Shown here piece by piece: positions 1-8,364 of a stretch of DNA of 64,000 bases. Source of the DNA: Hoeflea_A sp965228435 (GTDB taxonomy: Bacteria > Pseudomonadota > Alphaproteobacteria > Rhizobiales > Rhizobiaceae); the NCBI GenBank assembly GCA_965228435.1, contig OZ245818.1, positions 5,208,001 through 5,272,000 on the forward strand, given 5' to 3'. Each line of letters starts with the position of its first letter. Positions within the stretch are counted from its first letter, which is position 1. Below the pieces are notes generated by a model. It worked only from the letters and a program-made list of their open reading frames with translations, made no database searches and was not told the origin of the DNA. Made by a program: the position numbers and the translations under genes.

Positions 1-36
1 GTCGGGCAGGCCGATCGGAAGGTTCGGTCGCTCCAT
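1..36 (-). CDS. hemF: Coproporphyrinogen III oxidase, N-terminal fragment (probable)
   Basis: Only the first 12 codons are present, reading MERPNLPIGLPD from the ATG at 36; the rest lies beyond the left edge. A GGGG ribosome-binding site precedes the start. The peptide resembles the N-terminus of rhizobial HemF (MERPxLPxGLPxD), the oxygen-dependent enzyme that decarboxylates coproporphyrinogen III in heme synthesis. HemF sits beside a small conserved ORF and trmL in rhizobia, as here. The call rests on 12 residues plus synteny, so it is tentative. Confidence 0.5.
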   Translation of the reverse strand, partial: MERPNLPIGLPD

Positions 37-187
37 GCGTTAATCCCCCTAGTCTTGCGGCACACATAACAGCAAGCCTGTCACCATGCCAATGAGCGTT
101 TCCTGAAAATTCGGTGAGGCACCATGTGACCCGCGGAAGACTCGCAATGAGCGGCCCGAAGCCCTATTATCAGGGCGAAGAGTGCTG

Positions 188-454
188 ATGAGTATGAAAC
201 GCGTTCCGACAGTACCGCCGCTTGACGGCCTGCGCCGACAGATCAGAAAAGGGCGCCGCCAAAGCGCCACTACGCGGCGCGATTCCTTTGTGCGCGAGAC
301 TTTCCGGCTGCCTCGCAGCGCCGCGCGCGCCAAGGCCCGGGAGTGGTTCGACGCCTGGCCGCGGGCGGCCTACTGGACCGAGGTCGAAAGCTGGCGTCAA
401 TTGCCTGACGATCACATCGAATTCACTATGCGTCGCCTGCCGTCCGCCGACTGA
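188..454 (+). CDS. Conserved hypothetical basic protein
   Basis: An 88-residue soluble protein, very rich in Arg, with no membrane segment and no family I can name. It carries WFDAWPRAAYWTEVESWR-like aromatic stretches in its C-terminal half. I chose the ATG at 188; GTG 182 and ATG 194 are also in frame. A possible 13-codon leader frame (147-188) ends in TGA overlapping this ATG, which suggests translational coupling. It converges on trmL with a 7-nt gap. Similar small proteins sit between hemF and trmL in rhizobia, which argues that it is real. Confidence 0.7.
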   Translation: MSMKRVPTVPPLDGLRRQIRKGRRQSATTRRDSFVRETFRLPRSAARAKAREWFDAWPRAAYWTEVESWRQLPDDHIEFTMRRLPSAD

Positions 455-461
455 GCCGAAC

Positions 462-932
462 CTATCCAATCAACTGATCCGTTTGTCGGAGAGCCTCGCC
501 GGCAAACAGTGCAGCCGAAACCGCGAGGTTGAGCGAACGCTTTCCGGGAACCATCGGAATGCGCAATCGGGCGTCGGATGCCGCATGCACCTCCTCCGGA
601 ACACCTGCGCTCTCGCGACCGAAAAGCAATATGTCACCCTTTCGATACTCGAAATCCACGTGGGCCCGTTCGGCCTTCGTCGTCGCCAGGACCAGCCGCC
701 TTTGCTCCGTTTTTCTCCATTCGAGAAAATGCCGCCAGGTCAGGTGACGATGCAGCAGCGCCTGTTCCGTGTAGTCCATTCCGGCACGCCGCAATGCCCG
801 GTTCGACAGGTCGAAGCCGGCCGGTTCGATAATGTCGACAGCCAGGTCGAAACAGGCAGCCATGCGGAGGATCGTGCCCGTGTTTCCCGGAATGTCCGGC
901 TGGTAGAGCGCTATTCGCAGATCAACAGACAT
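462..932 (-). CDS. trmL: tRNA (cytidine(34)-2'-O)-methyltransferase TrmL
   Basis: A 156-residue SPOUT-family methyltransferase. TrmL methylates the 2'-OH of the wobble nucleotide (C34 or cmnm5U34) of leucine tRNAs, using S-adenosylmethionine. The N-terminal IALYQPDIPGNTG, the central LLFGRESAGVPEE and the C-terminal IPMVPGKRSLNLAVSAA are the three SPOUT motifs that form the trefoil-knot SAM site. The length matches the single-domain TrmL subfamily rather than longer TrmH proteins. An AAAGG site lies upstream of the ATG at 932. The gene faces away from the ABC transporter gene at 1372. Confidence 0.93.
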   Translation of the reverse strand: MSVDLRIALYQPDIPGNTGTILRMAACFDLAVDIIEPAGFDLSNRALRRAGMDYTEQALLHRHLTWRHFLEWRKTEQRRLVLATTKAERAHVDFEYRKGDILLFGRESAGVPEEVHAASDARLRIPMVPGKRSLNLAVSAALFAGEALRQTDQLIG

Positions 933-1371
933 GGCCTTGACCTTTCCGGCATCACCTCAGGCAGGTGGCGTGGCGGAATTGCAACAGCAAGTTGGGTTGC
1001 CGATGTCAACATCCATTTTCGGTCACCCCACGGTGGAAGTCGAAGTCGAATCGCGATAGAAACCCGGCTCTGAACTGGAACCGAACGGAGGAGACATTGA
1101 TGGATTGCATTCATACTCTCCAGCCATTCATGGCTATCACCACCGCGCCAGCGGTGTTTCCGGTTCCAACGCTTCGGAAGCGCTAATCCGAGCTTTGCGG
1201 AAATCCCAACGGCAGATTTTCGTTTCACGGTGCTTTGAGCACACCCCCAATTTCTGAGCATTGACGGCTCGTCCAACCTACAGACTGCACCATCACAGGT
1301 GAAAACCGCCCAAGGCGGATGTCGTTCGTTGAATTTGCAGCCGCTGCTCGTCAAGATCCCGAGGCCCACTC
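933..1371. other. Intergenic region between trmL and the ABC transporter
   Basis: This 439-bp divergent region has no long supported gene. It contains one short frame (1100-1186) with a near-perfect ribosome-binding site, listed separately. The promoters of trmL and of the ABC-MscS-ABC cluster should lie here, but I found no convincing -35/-10 pair. Confidence 0.5.
1100..1186 (+). CDS. Possible 28-residue small protein or leader peptide
   Basis: ATG 1100 to TAA 1184-1186 encodes 28 residues with a hydrophobic, Pro-rich middle (FMAITTAPAVFPVP) and a basic end (LRKR). A GGAGGAG Shine-Dalgarno lies at 1087-1093, six bases before the ATG, stronger than most annotated genes nearby. It lies about 185 bp upstream of the ABC transporter start in the same direction, so it could be a leader peptide. 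Only the ribosome-binding site supports it; I recognise no homologue. Confidence 0.3.
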   Translation: MDCIHTLQPFMAITTAPAVFPVPTLRKR

Positions 1372-3228
1372 ATGTTCGGCTGGTTTGAAAAACGACTGAA
1401 TCCCTATCCCGAGGTCCCTTCCGGGCAACCTCCCAAGCAATTTCTGGCCTTCTGCTGGCACTATTCGAAGGATGCTGCACCGTGGCTCTTGATGATGTCG
1501 GTTCTAACTGCGGCAATCGCCGTCGGCGAGGTGTTCCTGTTCGGCTTCCTTGGCGATATCGTCAACTGGCTGTCGGCCTCGAGTCGCGAGGATTTCATGG
1601 CTCGGGAGGGCATGCGTCTCTTTTGGATGGGCGCGTTGATCCTGGTCGGCTTGCCGGTCATCGTCTGGATCCAGTCGATGCTGACCCACCAGACGTTGCT
1701 GGGCAACTATCCGATGATTGCCCGTTGGCAGATGCACCGGCATCTTCTCGGCCAGAGCCTGTCCTTTTTTGCCGACGAGTTCGCCGGGCGCGTCGCAACG
1801 CGCGTCATGCAGACGTCCCTGGCGATTCGCGAAGCGGTGATCAAGGTTCTCGATGTCCTGGTTTACGTGGCGGTCTACTTCCTCACCATGCTGGCCATGG
1901 TTGCTGCCGCCGATATCAGGTTGGTGGTACCGCTGATTGTCTGGCTCGGCGTCTACCTTGCCCTGATATGGTATTTCGTGCCGCGCATGAAACGCATCGC
2001 CCGCGAGCAGGCCGATGCGCGTTCAATGATGACCGGTCGGGTGGTGGACAGCTACACAAACATCGCCACGGTCAAGCTGTTCTCGCACGCCGGTCGCGAA
2101 GAGACCTATGCACGCCATGCGATGGACGATTTTCTCCAAACCGTGCACCGGCAGATGCGCATGGTGACGCTGTTTCACGGCATCGTCTATTTCTGCAATT
2201 CCCTGTTGCTGTTCGCCATCGGCGCCATGGCGATCAATCTGTGGCTGGCCGATTCGATCTCGGTGGGAGCGATTGCCACGACGGTTGCATTGTGTCTGCG
2301 CATCTTCGGCATGTCCCATTGGGTCATGTGGGAGGTTTCGGCATTGTTCGAAAACATCGGTGTCGTCATTGACGGCATGTCGATGATGTCGCAACCGCAC
2401 AAAGTTACCGATGCACAAAAGGCGAAAGTCCTTGATGCCAAGGAAGGGCGGATCGGCTTCGAGCACATCCGCTTTCACTACGGCAAGGATGGCGGCGTGA
2501 TCGACGATTTGTCGCTGACGATCGAACCGGGCGAGAAAATCGGACTGGTCGGCCGCTCCGGTGCCGGCAAGACGACGCTGACCAACGTGCTGCTGCGATT
2601 TTATGATCTGGAGTCCGGTCGCATCACCATCGACGACCAGGATATTGCTCACGTGACGCAGGACAGTTTGCGCGCGCGCATTGGCGTCGTGACCCAGGAT
2701 ACCTCGCTGCTGCACCGGTCGATCCGCGACAATATCGGCTACAGCAGGCCGGGCGCGGAGGATGTCGAGATCATCGATGCGGCGCGCCGCGCCAACGCGT
2801 GGGATTTTATCCAGGATCTCTCCGACCAAAAGGGGCGGATAGGGCTCGAAGCCCATGTGGGCGAACGCGGCGTAAAGCTTTCCGGCGGTCAGCGACAACG
2901 CATCGCCATTGCGCGCGTTTTCCTGAAAGATGCACCCATCCTGGTGCTCGACGAAGCGACCTCCGCACTTGATTCGGAAGTCGAAGCGGCGATCCAGGAG
3001 AACCTGTTCGATCTGATGGAGGGCAAGACCGTGATCGCCATTGCCCACCGGCTGTCAACCATCGCGCAGATGGACAGATTGATCGTGCTCGATGCCGGTC
3101 GCATCGTTGAAACCGGAACACACGAACAACTTGTTCAGGCGGGCGGCCTCTACGCGGAACTTTGGTCGCGTCAGTCGGGCGGCTTTATCGACAGCGAACC
3201 ACAAGACGAAACCGCCGCTGCCGAATAA
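1372..3228 (+). CDS. ABC transporter, fused permease/ATPase (exporter type)
   Basis: A 618-residue type IV ABC half-transporter with an N-terminal six-helix membrane domain (about residues 35-330) and a C-terminal nucleotide-binding domain. Visible motifs are Walker A GRSGAGKTT (about 394), signature LSGGQ (about 503), Walker B ILVLDEATSALD (about 523) and the H-loop AIAHRLST. All are intact, so it should hydrolyse ATP. It closely resembles the product of 5726-7579 and could pair with it or act as a homodimer. A GAGG site precedes the ATG. Two such ABC genes also precede petABC in Sinorhizobium; the substrate is unknown. Confidence 0.9.
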   Translation: MFGWFEKRLNPYPEVPSGQPPKQFLAFCWHYSKDAAPWLLMMSVLTAAIAVGEVFLFGFLGDIVNWLSASSREDFMAREGMRLFWMGALILVGLPVIVWIQSMLTHQTLLGNYPMIARWQMHRHLLGQSLSFFADEFAGRVATRVMQTSLAIREAVIKVLDVLVYVAVYFLTMLAMVAAADIRLVVPLIVWLGVYLALIWYFVPRMKRIAREQADARSMMTGRVVDSYTNIATVKLFSHAGREETYARHAMDDFLQTVHRQMRMVTLFHGIVYFCNSLLLFAIGAMAINLWLADSISVGAIATTVALCLRIFGMSHWVMWEVSALFENIGVVIDGMSMMSQPHKVTDAQKAKVLDAKEGRIGFEHIRFHYGKDGGVIDDLSLTIEPGEKIGLVGRSGAGKTTLTNVLLRFYDLESGRITIDDQDIAHVTQDSLRARIGVVTQDTSLLHRSIRDNIGYSRPGAEDVEIIDAARRANAWDFIQDLSDQKGRIGLEAHVGERGVKLSGGQRQRIAIARVFLKDAPILVLDEATSALDSEVEAAIQENLFDLMEGKTVIAIAHRLSTIAQMDRLIVLDAGRIVETGTHEQLVQAGGLYAELWSRQSGGFIDSEPQDETAAAE

Positions 3229-3343
3229 GGCGGCGGCGGGCATCGCGTTCCGGAACGCTGCATTGCGGCCCTCCGCATAATCGCTATTGTTGCTGCGCCC
3301 GGTCGTTGGAAGGGATGCCGACGGGGGCGAAGGAGGGAAACAG

Positions 3344-5665
3344 ATGCGCTTTGGTTGGTTGTTCGGGCTATGTGCGGCGTTCCTATTGCTGGTGATTTCC
3401 GCGACAATTCAGCCAGCTTATGCGCAGATGGGTTTGACCACGGCGACCGGTTCGGAAGTCTCGGAGGAGGTGGCTCCGGTCAAATTGCCTGATCCGCTGA
3501 CCCCGGAAGCGGTGCGCAATCTGGTTTCGACTCTCAGCGACGAGCAGGTCCGGGAGCTGCTCCTGCAACGGCTCGATGCGGTCGCCGGCGCCAGCAAGGA
3601 GACCGAGGGTCAAGAGGCGCGCAATACACTCGACTATCTGGGTTCGATCATTGCCGGTGTCGGGTTGTCGACCGTCGATGCGGTCTTCAAGCTGCCGCAT
3701 ATCTTTGATGGCTTGAAAATTGGTGCAGCCAACTTTTCGCAGGCACGGGGCGGGAGCGGTGTTCTGTTGTGGCTGGCGACCATGGCCGCTGCGGTAATAG
3801 GCGGCCTTGCGGTTGAGTGGATCGTCAGCCGTGTTGCCAACAAATGGCGTCGCCAGTTCCGCGAGGTGGAGACGCCCGACGGACTCAAACAGACACTGGT
3901 TTTGCTGGGTAAGAGGCTGGTGTTGGACCTGGGTGGGCTGATTGCCTTCCTCATTACGACACGCATCCTGGTTTTGCTCCTCGTGCCGGAGGACGATCAG
4001 GAGATTGCGGACGTTTTCATGTTGAGTTTCGTGGTGTTTCCACGAGCCGTGGCGGCTCTTTCGCGGTTTCTGCTAGCGCCGAATTATCCGAAGTTCCGGA
4101 TTGTCCATACCGACGATTGGACGGCCCAGTTCATGCACAGGCATCAGATCGGCATCGCATTGCTGATGGGGCTGTTCTGGTTTGTCATCGAGTTTCAACG
4201 GCTCAATGGGGCTCCGTTGGGTGCTTCCCGGATCGGTTACTGGCTCAACCTTGCGGTGTTCATCTGGATCGGTTTTGTCTGCTATCGGGCAAGAGAGGGT
4301 TTGAGTTCCATGTTGCTGGGTGGCGAGGAGGACGCCACCCGGGCGGAGCACTGGATGGCCCGTGCCTATCCCTGGATCGGAATCGGCCTGGTCGTGCTCA
4401 CCTGGCTTCTGGGAGAAATCCTGGTGGTCCAGAGGCGCTTCGACCTGTTGAGCGACGGTCAACAATACGTCACGATGGCCATCCTTCTGGCTGCACCGGT
4501 TCTCGACACGATGGTTCGAGGGCTGGTCAGGCATCTGGTGCCTCCCATGCGGGGCGAGGGAGCCTTGGCCGAGGCTGCCTACCGATCAACGAAGCGAAGC
4601 TACATCCGGATCGGCCGAGCGTTGGTGGCGGCGGTCGTCATCATCATTCTTGCGCGCATATGGGACATCGATTTTCAGAATCTCGCCAGTGCCGGCGTCG
4701 GTGCTCGCATTGCCGGCCGCCTCTTCGAGGTGTTCTTCATTCTGGCTATTGGCTATCTGGTTTGGGAACTGGTTACGCTGTGGCTCAACCGAAAACTGGC
4801 CGATGAAATGACCGCAGCCGGAATCGATCTGGAAGCGGAGGAACCGGGCGGCGGTGAGGGAGGCGGTGTCGGCGGTTCGCGTCTGTCAACGGTGCTTCCC
4901 TTGCTGAAAATGGCCGTACAGGTAACCATCATCACAATCACCGTACTGATTGCCCTTGGCAACTTGGGCATCGATATAACGCCGCTCCTTGCCGGTGCCG
5001 GGATTGTAGGCCTGGCCATCGGTTTCGGTGCGCAGACACTGGTGCGCGATGTGGTGGCAGGGCTGTTCTTCCTGGTCGACGATGCTTTCCGCGTTGGCGA
5101 GTATCTGGACATCGATGGCACTGTCGGCACCGTGGAGAAAATCTCCGTCCGGTCGCTGCAATTGCGCCATCACCAGGGACCGATCCATACGATCCCCTAT
5201 GGCGAGATTCCCAAAGTAACCAACAACTCGCGCGACTGGGTGATTGTAAAACTGAAGTTCACCGTGCCTTTCGACACCGATACCAACAAGGTCAAGAAGC
5301 TTTTCAAGCAGATCGGCAAGGACATCATGGAGACGCCTTACGCCGAGGACATCATCCAGACCTTCAAATCGCAAGGCGTCTACGACGTCAACGATGTGGG
5401 TATCGTCGTGCGCGGCAAGTTCATGGCCAAACCCGGCAAGCAGTGGATGATCCGCAAGGACGTCTATTCCCGCGTGCAGAAGATCTTTGCCGAAAACGGT
5501 ATCGAATTCGCCCGCCGCGAGGTGCGCGTCAATATTCCGGGCCGCGAGGACGGCCAGGAGGGAGACGAGCAGACCGAGTCGGCTGTGGCAGCGGCTGCCT
5601 CGCAGGCGGTGATTGAAGAGCAGCAGCGGCTTGAAGCCGAAGCCGCGGCCGGCCGGAAGGCCTGA
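3344..5665 (+). CDS. Large mechanosensitive ion channel, MscS family
   Basis: A 773-residue inner-membrane channel with an N-terminal signal sequence (MRFGWLFGLCAAFLLLVISA, cleavage near AYAQ), a periplasmic region, several transmembrane segments, and the MscS core near residues 545-610. The pore helix reads AGAGIVGLAIGFGAQTLVRD and is followed by the beta domain (VGEYLDIDGTVGTVEKI). It is much longer than E. coli MscS (about 286 residues), so it belongs with the YbiO/MscM-like channels. I chose ATG 3344 because AGGAGGG lies just upstream; a frame from 3287 is also open. The C-terminus is a charged Ala/Glu-rich tail. It is embedded between two ABC exporter genes in one direction. Confidence 0.9.
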   Translation: MRFGWLFGLCAAFLLLVISATIQPAYAQMGLTTATGSEVSEEVAPVKLPDPLTPEAVRNLVSTLSDEQVRELLLQRLDAVAGASKETEGQEARNTLDYLGSIIAGVGLSTVDAVFKLPHIFDGLKIGAANFSQARGGSGVLLWLATMAAAVIGGLAVEWIVSRVANKWRRQFREVETPDGLKQTLVLLGKRLVLDLGGLIAFLITTRILVLLLVPEDDQEIADVFMLSFVVFPRAVAALSRFLLAPNYPKFRIVHTDDWTAQFMHRHQIGIALLMGLFWFVIEFQRLNGAPLGASRIGYWLNLAVFIWIGFVCYRAREGLSSMLLGGEEDATRAEHWMARAYPWIGIGLVVLTWLLGEILVVQRRFDLLSDGQQYVTMAILLAAPVLDTMVRGLVRHLVPPMRGEGALAEAAYRSTKRSYIRIGRALVAAVVIIILARIWDIDFQNLASAGVGARIAGRLFEVFFILAIGYLVWELVTLWLNRKLADEMTAAGIDLEAEEPGGGEGGGVGGSRLSTVLPLLKMAVQVTIITITVLIALGNLGIDITPLLAGAGIVGLAIGFGAQTLVRDVVAGLFFLVDDAFRVGEYLDIDGTVGTVEKISVRSLQLRHHQGPIHTIPYGEIPKVTNNSRDWVIVKLKFTVPFDTDTNKVKKLFKQIGKDIMETPYAEDIIQTFKSQGVYDVNDVGIVVRGKFMAKPGKQWMIRKDVYSRVQKIFAENGIEFARREVRVNIPGREDGQEGDEQTESAVAAAASQAVIEEQQRLEAEAAAGRKA

Positions 5666-5725
5666 CCTCCAACGACCGGGCTGACGACAATTGCCGTTGG
5701 CGGGTGTCGCGCCTATGGTCGCGGC

Positions 5726-7579
5726 ATGATTCTACAGCGAATCTTCCGGCTGTTCGAAACCTGGATCGATCCTTATACCGAGGCGACTGACGCGCATCCC
5801 GCGCCCAATGCGATCGGGTACATGATCCATTTCGTGCGGCAGGCGAAATGGCCCTTTGTGGCGATGATCGTGCTTGGTGGCTTCGTCGCTTTTCTGGAAG
5901 TGGCGCTGTTTTATTTTGTTGGCCGGCTTGTCGATTTGCTGGAGTCCACGGATGCCAGCGAAGGCTGGTCCGGACTGATCGATCGTCACGGCGCCGAGCT
6001 GCTCTTCATGCTGGCCGTGGTGCTTGCGGGCCGGTTTCTGGTGGCGCCGCTGGTCACGCTTGTCGAAGAGCAGGCTGTCGTTCCGGGTTTTTTCAACCTC
6101 GTCCGATGGCAGGCCTATCGGCACATCGCCCGGCAAAGCCTGTCCTTCTTTCATGATGAATTCGCCGGCCGGGTGGTGACCAAGGTCTGGCAATCGGGGC
6201 AGGCACTGGGCGATTTCATGGTGTCGCTTCTGCAGGTCGCATGGTTCATTGCGATCTATACCGTAACGACTCTCGCTTTGGTCGCCCAGCTGGACTGGCG
6301 TCTGGCCGCGATTGTCGGCCTGTGGATCGTGGCATTTGCCTTTGTCGCGCGGCATTTCGTTCCGCGCATCCGCAATCTGGCCAGGGTCACGGCGGAGGCA
6401 GCCTCCGGCATCAACGGCAGATTGGTCGACGGCTATGCCAACATCCAGACGTTAAAGCTGTTCGGCCGTGAAGACGAAAACGACCGCTACATCCGCGAAG
6501 GCTTCGACCAGTTTATGGACGCCGTCATACCGTTCACCCGCAATCTGACCGGCGTACGGGTTTCTCTTGCGATGCTGTCGGGTGTCATGATCGTTGCGAT
6601 CGGCGCCATGTCGATCGACCTTTGGCTGCAGGGTGAGATCAGCATTGGTGCCGTTGCCTTCACGCTGGCGTTGGTGTTGCGGTTGAGCCTCCTGCTCGGC
6701 CGCATGATGACTCAGCTCAACAGCCTGATGCGCAATTACGGCACCATCCAGAATTCGATGGAACTCCTGATGCGCCCAATCGCTCTGTCCGACAGAGAAG
6801 GTGCCGGCACCCTGGCGGTTATTGAAAGCCGCATCCGCTTCGACAACGTTCGGTTTCACTACACCCCGCCCAAGACGGTGATCGACGATGTTTGCCTTAC
6901 GGTCGAACCCGGCCAGAAGGTTGGCCTGGTGGGTCCGTCGGGTGCCGGGAAGTCGACGCTGGTCAACCTCCTTTTGCGCTTCTACGACCTGGAGGGCGGG
7001 CGCATCACCATCGATGGCCAGGATATCGCCGGGGTCACGCAGAGCTCACTTCGGGAGCAGATCAGCGTCGTCACTCAGGATACTTCGTTGATGCACCGGT
7101 CGATCCGCGACAACATCCTGCTCGGACGGCCCGGCGCCGATGAGGCGGCCGTCATTGCCGCAGCGCAAAAGGCCGAGGCCTGGCCTTTCATTTGCGATCT
7201 GAGGGACCAGCACGGTCGCAGCGGCCTCGATGCGCATGTCGGTGAGCGTGGAGTGAAGCTGTCCGGCGGCCAGCGCCAGCGTATTGCCATCGCGCGGGTC
7301 ATGCTAAAGGACGCGCCGATTTTGGTGCTTGATGAGGCGACATCGGCGCTCGATTCGGAAATCGAGGCGGCAATCCAGGAAAACCTCAGCGCCCTGATGA
7401 ACGGAAAAACCGTGATTGCCATCGCCCATCGGTTGTCGACCATCGCCCGCATGGACCGGTTGGTGGTGCTTGAGTCGGGTCGTGTTGTCGAGGATGGATC
7501 GCATGATCGATTGCTCGAAAAGGGCGGCCTTTACGCCCGCCTCTGGTCGCGGCAATCGGGTGGGTTCATCGATGCCTGA
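5726..7579 (+). CDS. ABC transporter, fused permease/ATPase (exporter type), paralogue
   Basis: A 617-residue paralogue of the 1372-3228 product with the same domain order. Walker A is GPSGAGKSTL (about residue 402), followed by LSGGQ (about 512), Walker B ILVLDEATSALDSE (about 532) and AIAHRLSTI. Both copies share long identical stretches around the signature and Walker B, indicating an old tandem duplication now separated by the MscS gene. The gap from the MscS stop is 60 bp, so one transcript is likely. The ribosome-binding site before ATG 5726 is weak, which would fit readthrough or coupling. Substrate unknown. Confidence 0.9.
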   Translation: MILQRIFRLFETWIDPYTEATDAHPAPNAIGYMIHFVRQAKWPFVAMIVLGGFVAFLEVALFYFVGRLVDLLESTDASEGWSGLIDRHGAELLFMLAVVLAGRFLVAPLVTLVEEQAVVPGFFNLVRWQAYRHIARQSLSFFHDEFAGRVVTKVWQSGQALGDFMVSLLQVAWFIAIYTVTTLALVAQLDWRLAAIVGLWIVAFAFVARHFVPRIRNLARVTAEAASGINGRLVDGYANIQTLKLFGREDENDRYIREGFDQFMDAVIPFTRNLTGVRVSLAMLSGVMIVAIGAMSIDLWLQGEISIGAVAFTLALVLRLSLLLGRMMTQLNSLMRNYGTIQNSMELLMRPIALSDREGAGTLAVIESRIRFDNVRFHYTPPKTVIDDVCLTVEPGQKVGLVGPSGAGKSTLVNLLLRFYDLEGGRITIDGQDIAGVTQSSLREQISVVTQDTSLMHRSIRDNILLGRPGADEAAVIAAAQKAEAWPFICDLRDQHGRSGLDAHVGERGVKLSGGQRQRIAIARVMLKDAPILVLDEATSALDSEIEAAIQENLSALMNGKTVIAIAHRLSTIARMDRLVVLESGRVVEDGSHDRLLEKGGLYARLWSRQSGGFIDA

Positions 7580-7783
7580 GAGCGCTAATTCCGTGCGTTG
7601 CGCTGGCTATTCGGTGAAAACTTGCGGCATTGTGCCTCTGGTCGGTTGAGCAGGCTGGACATATTCTAATAAGCAGCCTAGAAACCGGCCGAATGAGGGG
7701 ACATCGTTGGGTTGACGGGGCTGGCAAAACGGCCCCATCAATGGGTATCCCGGACCGAGTATGCGCAGAGGATGGTTCCAACC

Positions 7784-8350
7784 GTGAGCGAAACCGAAAC
7801 AACATCCGAACCGACCCGCCGCGATTTTCTGTATCTGACCACCGGCATGGCCGGCGCTGTCGGAGCGGCCGCGGCCATCTGGCCCTTTATCGACCAGTTG
7901 CGTCCCGATGCCACCACACTCGCGCTCTCGACCATTGAGGTCGATATCTCCGGTATCGAAGAGGGAATGTCGATCACCGTGAAATGGCGCGGCAAGCCGG
8001 TTTTCATCCGCAACCGCACCCCGCAGGAGATCGAGGAGGCCAGCGCTGTTCCGTTGCAGGATCTCAAGGATCAGGCGGCGCGAAATGCCAACCTGGCGCC
8101 GGACGCTCCGGCGCTCGATGTTGATCGATCCGCCGGCGAAAGCCGCGAAAACTGGATCGTCATGATCGGATCGTGCACCCACCTCGGTTGCGTGCCGCTC
8201 GGTCAGGCGGGCGAATATGGCGGTTGGTTCTGCCCCTGCCACGGATCGCACTACGATACAGCGGGCCGCATCCGCAAGGGACCGGCGCCTGAGAACCTGG
8301 CGATCCCGCCATTTGAGTTCATTTCCGACACGCGCATCAAGATCGGATAG
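7784..8350 (+). CDS. petA: Cytochrome bc1 complex Rieske iron-sulfur subunit
   Basis: A 188-residue ubiquinol-cytochrome c reductase Fe-S subunit (also fbcF). A twin-arginine motif TRRDFLYLTTG precedes a single membrane anchor, as in Tat-exported Rieske proteins. The 2Fe-2S ligands sit in CTHLGC (about residue 131) and CPCHGSHYD (about 149). It passes electrons from ubiquinol to cytochrome c1 on the periplasmic side. I prefer GTG 7784 (VSETETTSEPTRRD), matching rhizobial N-termini, with AGAGGA upstream; ATG 7772 is in frame, and a TTG-initiated frame opens at 7712. It is the first gene of petABC, 14 bp before petB. Confidence 0.93.
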   Translation: MSETETTSEPTRRDFLYLTTGMAGAVGAAAAIWPFIDQLRPDATTLALSTIEVDISGIEEGMSITVKWRGKPVFIRNRTPQEIEEASAVPLQDLKDQAARNANLAPDAPALDVDRSAGESRENWIVMIGSCTHLGCVPLGQAGEYGGWFCPCHGSHYDTAGRIRKGPAPENLAIPPFEFISDTRIKIG

Positions 8351-8364
8351 TAGGGGAAATACCG

